A DNA stretch of 8,992 bases from Desulfobacterales bacterium (GTDB lineage: Bacteria > Desulfobacterota > Desulfobacteria > Desulfobacterales > Desulfobacteraceae). Below, in pieces: positions 5,991 through 8,992 of the stretch (its first letter is position 1; each line of letters begins with the position of its first letter). Under the pieces are notes generated by a model. The model was not told the origin of the DNA and ran no database searches. It worked only from the letters and a program-made list of their open reading frames with translations. Position numbers and translations under genes: made by a program. Where the stretch lies: positions 1 through 8,992 of the forward strand of contig JAKSBM010000182.1 in the NCBI GenBank assembly GCA_022361135.1. Reading direction: 5' to 3'.

Positions 5991-7768
5991 TCTCCCTCCC
6001 AGGGCAACATCGCCCACAGCGAAAAACGGGCCCAGTCCACCAGTTTCCGGGTGAGGATCCAGATTCGTTTTGCCCGATGGATGCGAATTTTACCCACCCC
6101 TTCCATGCCGGGCTGAATCAGGTCCGGCGAATTTTCCATGGTTGCCTCCACCTGGAAAAAATGTGCATTGCCCTGGGTGACGGCCACACGGGAGACCCGG
6201 CTAATCCGGAAGGCGATGGGCCGGTGGGGCAGGCCGGTGAGTTTGAGAACCCCTTCCTGCCCGGATTGGATGAAACGGATGTCGCTCTCCTTGGCCCTCA
6301 GGGAAACTTTGAATTCCTTGACCGGGGCGATTTCAAAAAGAACATCGCCGGTATTCACCGGAGCCCCCAAGGATTGGCTCAGATCGCCCTTTATCACCAT
6401 GCCGGAAAAGGGGGCGAAAATCCGGGTCCGGTTGAGTTGGTGGGCCACCAGTTTAAGCTCCGCATCGGCCTGATCCCTCTGGGAAGTCAGAATGGCGATT
6501 TCTGCACGGTCCGATTCCGCCAGGGCCTTTCGCAGCTTCTTTTCGAATTGTCGTTTCCGGGTCTGCCATTTGTCTCGCTGGAGGAGGAATTCGTCACGGT
6601 CCAGTTCCGCAAGGATATCCCCCGTGCGAATGCGATCACCGGAGCGGATATGGGCCTGTGAAATGAATCCCTGTTGGGGGGCGGCGATGATCCGGCTGGT
6701 ATCTGCCTTTACCGTGGCCTCACAGGTGATGCGAAATAGGCTGTCCGTGGTGCTGAGCCAGATCGTAAGGACGGCCAGGGCGGTCACCATGAGTTTGACC
6801 AGGAGGTGTCGGGGCCCGAAGAGCCCCATCAGTCCCTTGGAGATGCCTTCGCTAATCTTGGATATGAGAGGGCGGTGGCTTTTGTACCGGCTTTCAAGGA
6901 CCGGGCCCAGCATCATGGCGGTCTGTTCCAGAAGGGTAATGGTTTTACGGTTAAAGGGCCGGTCTGCGTCCCTTTCAAGGAGGAGGGCACCGAAAACCCT
7001 TCCGTTTTTACCCAAAGGAATGGTGCAGATACACGCCTGGTGCTGGAGATGGGAAAGGGCACAGTGGAAATGGCCCGAGGCTTGGGGCGTGGCTTCCGGG
7101 GCGGGGTGGACCATGGTGGTTTTTCGGTCCACGGCTTCTTCCATGGCTTCGCCTGCGGCTCGGATTAAATCACGGCGATGGTCGATATCCGACCTGCTGG
7201 ACGTCGCTTCCAATCGTATGCGATTGAAGCGGACCACGCCGAACATAACCCGCTTACAGGCGAATTTTCCTGCGATTTCATCCACCACCTGTTCTGCGGC
7301 TTTTGTAAACGTATCCGGTTCCAGGGCGGCGGCAATGAGGCCCATTAATTGGGACATCTGGTCCCGGCCTGCCATCTGGGCCTGTTCCTTCATGGTTTCC
7401 AGCCATTGGCATCCGATTTGTATCTGTTTTACCACGGTCTGTTGTAAGGCTTTGGAACGGCTGGTGATTCCAAATGCGGCAACGCCCCAGAGAACATCGT
7501 TTAAAAAAAGGGGAACGGCTACGGCATCCATGGGGTCACCGGTGTCGGTGTGGTGATGGATGTGCGATTGTACGACGGATTTTTCGCTTTGGCAGGCCGC
7601 ATGGCCAATGGCTTTGAGATCCGATGTCTGGGTGTCGGGCTCAGGCCAGGCGATATACGCCCCCAGCACTGTTTTATCCGCTGGCGGAAAAGTGAAAATG
7701 ACGGCGCTGACCATGCCGGAGATCATATTACACTGCCGGCCTAGCCACGCACCCAATAACTTATCCAT
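5987..7768 (-). CDS. Tandem-GAF, single-TM, HlyD-type adaptor protein
   Basis: The protein has 593 residues. The N-terminal half looks like two GAF-type sensory domains. The first is about 1-125 and degenerate (VAVPLFLNDVLWGVAAFG at 83-100). The second is about 145-292 (FTKAAEQVVDEIA; CTIPLGKNGRVFGALLLERD at 248-267). A linker leads to a membrane helix at about 321-339 (LLVKLMVTALAVLTIWL). The periplasmic part has a lipoyl half (IIAAPQQGFISQAHIRSGDRIRTGDILAELD, 360-390), a charged coiled coil of about 393-445, the second half (RIFAPFSGMVIKGDLSQSLGAPVNTGDVLFEI, 449-480) and a barrel of about 485-565. A cytoplasmic sensor would thus be joined to a periplasmic adaptor. The start is the ATG at 7768 because an in-frame stop lies 18 bases upstream; no convincing Shine-Dalgarno precedes it. 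It is the first gene of the operon, and its stop overlaps the next start by 4 bases. The GAF ligand is unknown. Confidence 0.85.
   Translation of the reverse strand: MDKLLGAWLGRQCNMISGMVSAVIFTFPPADKTVLGAYIAWPEPDTQTSDLKAIGHAACQSEKSVVQSHIHHHTDTGDPMDAVAVPLFLNDVLWGVAAFGITSRSKALQQTVVKQIQIGCQWLETMKEQAQMAGRDQMSQLMGLIAAALEPDTFTKAAEQVVDEIAGKFACKRVMFGVVRFNRIRLEATSSRSDIDHRRDLIRAAGEAMEEAVDRKTTMVHPAPEATPQASGHFHCALSHLQHQACICTIPLGKNGRVFGALLLERDADRPFNRKTITLLEQTAMMLGPVLESRYKSHRPLISKISEGISKGLMGLFGPRHLLVKLMVTALAVLTIWLSTTDSLFRITCEATVKADTSRIIAAPQQGFISQAHIRSGDRIRTGDILAELDRDEFLLQRDKWQTRKRQFEKKLRKALAESDRAEIAILTSQRDQADAELKLVAHQLNRTRIFAPFSGMVIKGDLSQSLGAPVNTGDVLFEIAPVKEFKVSLRAKESDIRFIQSGQEGVLKLTGLPHRPIAFRISRVSRVAVTQGNAHFFQVEATMENSPDLIQPGMEGVGKIRIHRAKRIWILTRKLVDWARFSLWAMLPWEGE
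5992..6000 (-). promoter_or_regulatory. Shine-Dalgarno fixing the M50-fusion start at 5990
   Basis: The minus strand reads GGGAGGGAGA directly before ATG 5990, with a GGAGG core 4 bases away. Together with the ATGA overlap of start and preceding stop, this indicates translation re-initiation at 5990, not at the GTG 27 bases upstream. Confidence 0.6.
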
Positions 7769-7879
7769 ACAATTAAAGTCCAGTACGATTTAGCATCAAT
7801 TGGAACAACACTGTTCAGACAGGTTTGCCTACTGCATAGCAACAACGAGTTTTCTTTATGTAGTCAGTATTAAGGGTAT

Positions 7880-7909
7880 CCTATATTAGAGGAGTAAAAA
7901 GGATGTCAA
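7880..7909 (-). promoter_or_regulatory. Candidate sigma70-type promoter for the five-gene operon
   Basis: On the minus strand a perfect TTGACA (-35; plus-strand positions 7904-7909) is followed after 18 bases by TATAGG (7880-7885). The shifted hexamers AATATA (16-base spacer) and TAATAT (15-base spacer) overlap it. It points toward the GAF-HlyD gene and would leave a leader of roughly 105 bases. The -35 is excellent and the -10 is only partial. Confidence 0.45.
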
Positions 7910-7930
7910 GAAGAATTTGAATTTATGGTC

Positions 7931-7975
7931 AATTGGCCGTCCATTAATTACTATGACGGCGTGGAATAACCAATT
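7931..7975. repeat. Interrupted inverted repeat upstream of the candidate promoter
   Basis: GCCGTC (7936-7941) pairs with GACGGC (7955-7960) across a 13-base loop. An outer AATTG (7931-7935) pairs with CAATT (7971-7975), with an internal bulge at 7961-7970. It lies about 20 bases upstream of the proposed -35 on the minus strand, where an activator site could sit. It could also be chance or part of an RNA structure. Confidence 0.3.
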
Positions 7976-8047
7976 CTAACCCGTGTGCTTTCTTTTGTCT
8001 TTGGAAGTAAAGCTGAAGTGTGAAGGGAGTCGATAAAAAAGGTCAAC

Positions 8048-8067
8048 CCAAAGGGAACGTTCTTTGG
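8048..8067. repeat. Imperfect palindrome CCAAA-GG-GAACGTTC-TTTGG
   Basis: CCAAA (8048-8052) and TTTGG (8063-8067) flank the self-complementary GAACGTTC (8055-8062), with a two-base bulge at 8053-8054. An A6 run at 8035-8040 gives a T tract on the minus strand 7 bases past the palindrome. It could be an operator or a weak second terminator for leftward transcription; the sequence does not decide which. Confidence 0.3.
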
Positions 8068-8110
8068 AGGCCTTGGGAAAAATCGAGGCAGTGAAGAATT
8101 CCAGTGGTAA

Positions 8111-8141
8111 TGCCCGGGCCGATTTGCCATCGGCCCGGGCA
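8111..8141 (-). terminator. Perfect 13-bp GC-rich hairpin after the cobW-like gene
   Basis: The arms TGCCCGGGCCGAT (8111-8123) and ATCGGCCCGGGCA (8129-8141) are exactly complementary around the 5-base loop TTGCC. The hairpin lies 15 bases past the TAG at 8157-8159, where a terminator is expected. On the minus strand the following bases are TTACCACTGG, with no U tract, so it is either a non-canonical terminator or a 3'-end-stabilising stem. Confidence 0.55.
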
Positions 8142-8156
8142 GATAGAAGCGTGGGC

Positions 8157-8992
8157 CTATAGAAAGGCCAGTTCAAACTCCAGGCTTTGGTCGTGGGTGA
8201 TGACCACCAGCCCCGATTCCACCTTGGAAGGGGCTTTTTTCAGCTCAATCCCGGCGGAGGTGCCGTCCACATATACGGCACCCCTGTCCGAGGTGTCCAC
8301 CCCGCCCTTGATCCGGTAGAGCCGGTTCAGGTAGGGGGTGAGTTTTCGGCAGATTTCCTGGGCTGTTTTCAGGGCCGGCTTAATCACAAATGATTTGGGC
8401 CGGCCCTTTGGGCCCCATCCGGAAAACCGTTCTCCATCCACCTCCATGTAGGCCGGTGTTCCATTGCCCAGGAGGGTGAGGAAATCCCCATCCGTTTCTC
8501 CCCGGGTGGACAGGCGGATCTGTTTGTCCGGATAGCGTGAGGAGAGATGCCGGAGCAGCGTCACCTTTTCTGCTTCGTCCAATAGATCGGTCTTGGTGAC
8601 CAGCAGCATGTTGCTGGCATCCATCTGTTCCGTCAGAACCATGAGGCATTGTTCCATCTCCATGTGGCGTTCCCCGTCCACCAGGCAGGCCATGCCTCCG
8701 CAGGTGAATTCCCCGGGGGCGGTCATGTCGATGGCCCGGGTGATGTCTTTGAGGCCCGAGGGCTTGGCCAAACCGGAACATTCCACAATGAGAAGGTCTG
8801 GCTTGATCTCCCGGTAGGCCAGCACCGATTCCACAAAGGAACCCGAAAGGCAGGAACAGAAAATCTGCCCCGATTTGAGTTCCTGGACTTCACCGGCCAG
8901 GGCGCTGGCATCGATGAGACCGGCATCCACATCCATATCACCGAAGTCATTGACGATGACCCCGATTTTCATTCCCCTGTATTTGTTGAGCA
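8157..8992 (-). CDS. COG0523/CobW-family GTPase, 5' end beyond right edge
   Basis: The frame stays open to the window edge: codons before the ATG at 8972 read LNKYRG, and the family continues LNKY...MKIGVIVNDFG after its P-loop. That ATG is therefore internal and the Walker A region lies off-window. Numbered from the internal Met, the protein shows VIVNDFGDMDVDAGLI (5-20), the Cys motif region IFCSCLSG (37-44), IVECSGLAKPSG (62-73, Walker-B-like), CLVDGERH (96-103), the G4-type TKTD (126-129), and a short CobW-C-like tail (LYRIKGGVDTSDRGAVYVDGT). COG0523 proteins are GTP-dependent metal chaperones or insertases for zinc, cobalt, iron or nickel; the metal cannot be told here. The usual CxCC motif is C39-S-C41-L42, lacking the second adjacent cysteine. 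It is a separate unit from the export operon. Confidence 0.85.
   Translation of the reverse strand, partial: LNKYRGMKIGVIVNDFGDMDVDAGLIDASALAGEVQELKSGQIFCSCLSGSFVESVLAYREIKPDLLIVECSGLAKPSGLKDITRAIDMTAPGEFTCGGMACLVDGERHMEMEQCLMVLTEQMDASNMLLVTKTDLLDEAEKVTLLRHLSSRYPDKQIRLSTRGETDGDFLTLLGNGTPAYMEVDGERFSGWGPKGRPKSFVIKPALKTAQEICRKLTPYLNRLYRIKGGVDTSDRGAVYVDGTSAGIELKKAPSKVESGLVVITHDQSLEFELAFL

Larger units (their letters stand above)
7769..8156. other. Intergenic region separating the cobW-like gene from the export operon
   Basis: These 388 bases are more AT-rich than the flanking genes, at least between about 7770 and 8040. They hold a promoter candidate, two inverted repeats and a strong hairpin next to the right-hand gene, each listed separately. 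I see no convincing protein gene, tRNA or riboswitch. The only plus-strand start with a Shine-Dalgarno-like GAGGAG (ATG at 7903) stops after five codons. Confidence 0.7.

Noticed and set aside
6492..7556. Plus-strand open frame of 354 codons opposite the GAF-HlyD gene
   Set aside because: It is Arg/Ser-rich, typical of an antisense frame, with no ribosome binding site and no recognisable domain.
7903..7920. Plus-strand five-codon mini-ORF (MSRRI) after a GAGGAG
   Set aside because: It is too short to support as a gene. The purine-rich stretch is the complement of the spacer in the proposed minus-strand promoter.
7976..8176. Minus-strand 66-codon frame spanning the hairpin
   Set aside because: It starts inside the cobW-like gene in another frame and reads through the 13-bp hairpin; there is no Shine-Dalgarno and no similarity that I recognise.
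8157..8972. Treating ATG 8972 as the true start of the cobW-like gene
   Set aside because: The frame continues upstream to the edge as LNKYRG, which fits the family sequence after the P-loop, so the gene is cut by the window rather than naturally lacking its nucleotide-binding loop.
1..8992. CRISPR array, tRNA, rRNA, IS element or attachment site
   Set aside because: No regular direct repeats, cloverleaf-like sequence, transposase frame or terminal inverted repeats were seen on reading both strands.

Overview
The window is about 9 kb of GC-rich bacterial DNA with every recognisable gene on the minus strand. Periplasmic adaptor (HlyD/membrane-fusion) modules, a Sec signal peptide and a surface-type giant protein point to a Gram-negative, two-membrane bacterium. 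The protein flavour would fit a proteobacterium or a sulfate-reducer-like Desulfobacterota member, but that is a weak guess because there is no rRNA or other taxonomic marker.

Layout, read in the direction of transcription (right to left). (a) 8992-8157: the 3' part of a COG0523/CobW-family GTPase gene whose P-loop end lies beyond the right edge. A perfect 13-bp GC-rich hairpin follows its stop. (b) 8156-7769: an AT-richer gap of 388 bases with two weaker inverted repeats and a plausible sigma70-type promoter pointing left. (c) 7768-1: a five-gene, tightly packed operon. It encodes a tandem-GAF/one-TM/HlyD adaptor; a PqqD-like/M50 (HEFGH)/HlyD membrane protein; a shortened SecA-like ATPase; a Sec-exported periplasmic adaptor; and the N-terminal 306 residues of a LEPR-XLL/DUF4347 protein that runs off the left edge. 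The genes overlap by 4 bases or are separated by 4, 14 and 4 bases.

The operon reads like a dedicated export machine with its cargo. A SecA-type motor would supply energy in place of an ABC ATPase. Three different adaptor-bearing proteins would bridge inner membrane and periplasm. A PqqD-like domain fused to the M50 protein could recognise the cargo's N-terminus. The last gene encodes the cargo, which has no Sec signal peptide but has a LEPR-XLL-like motif at residues 15-28 followed by DUF4347, a domain with a His/Cys pair reminiscent of caspase-like folds. The assembled function is inference; the domain identities are read from the translations. No ABC transporter, RND pump or TolC-like outer-membrane protein is visible in the window.
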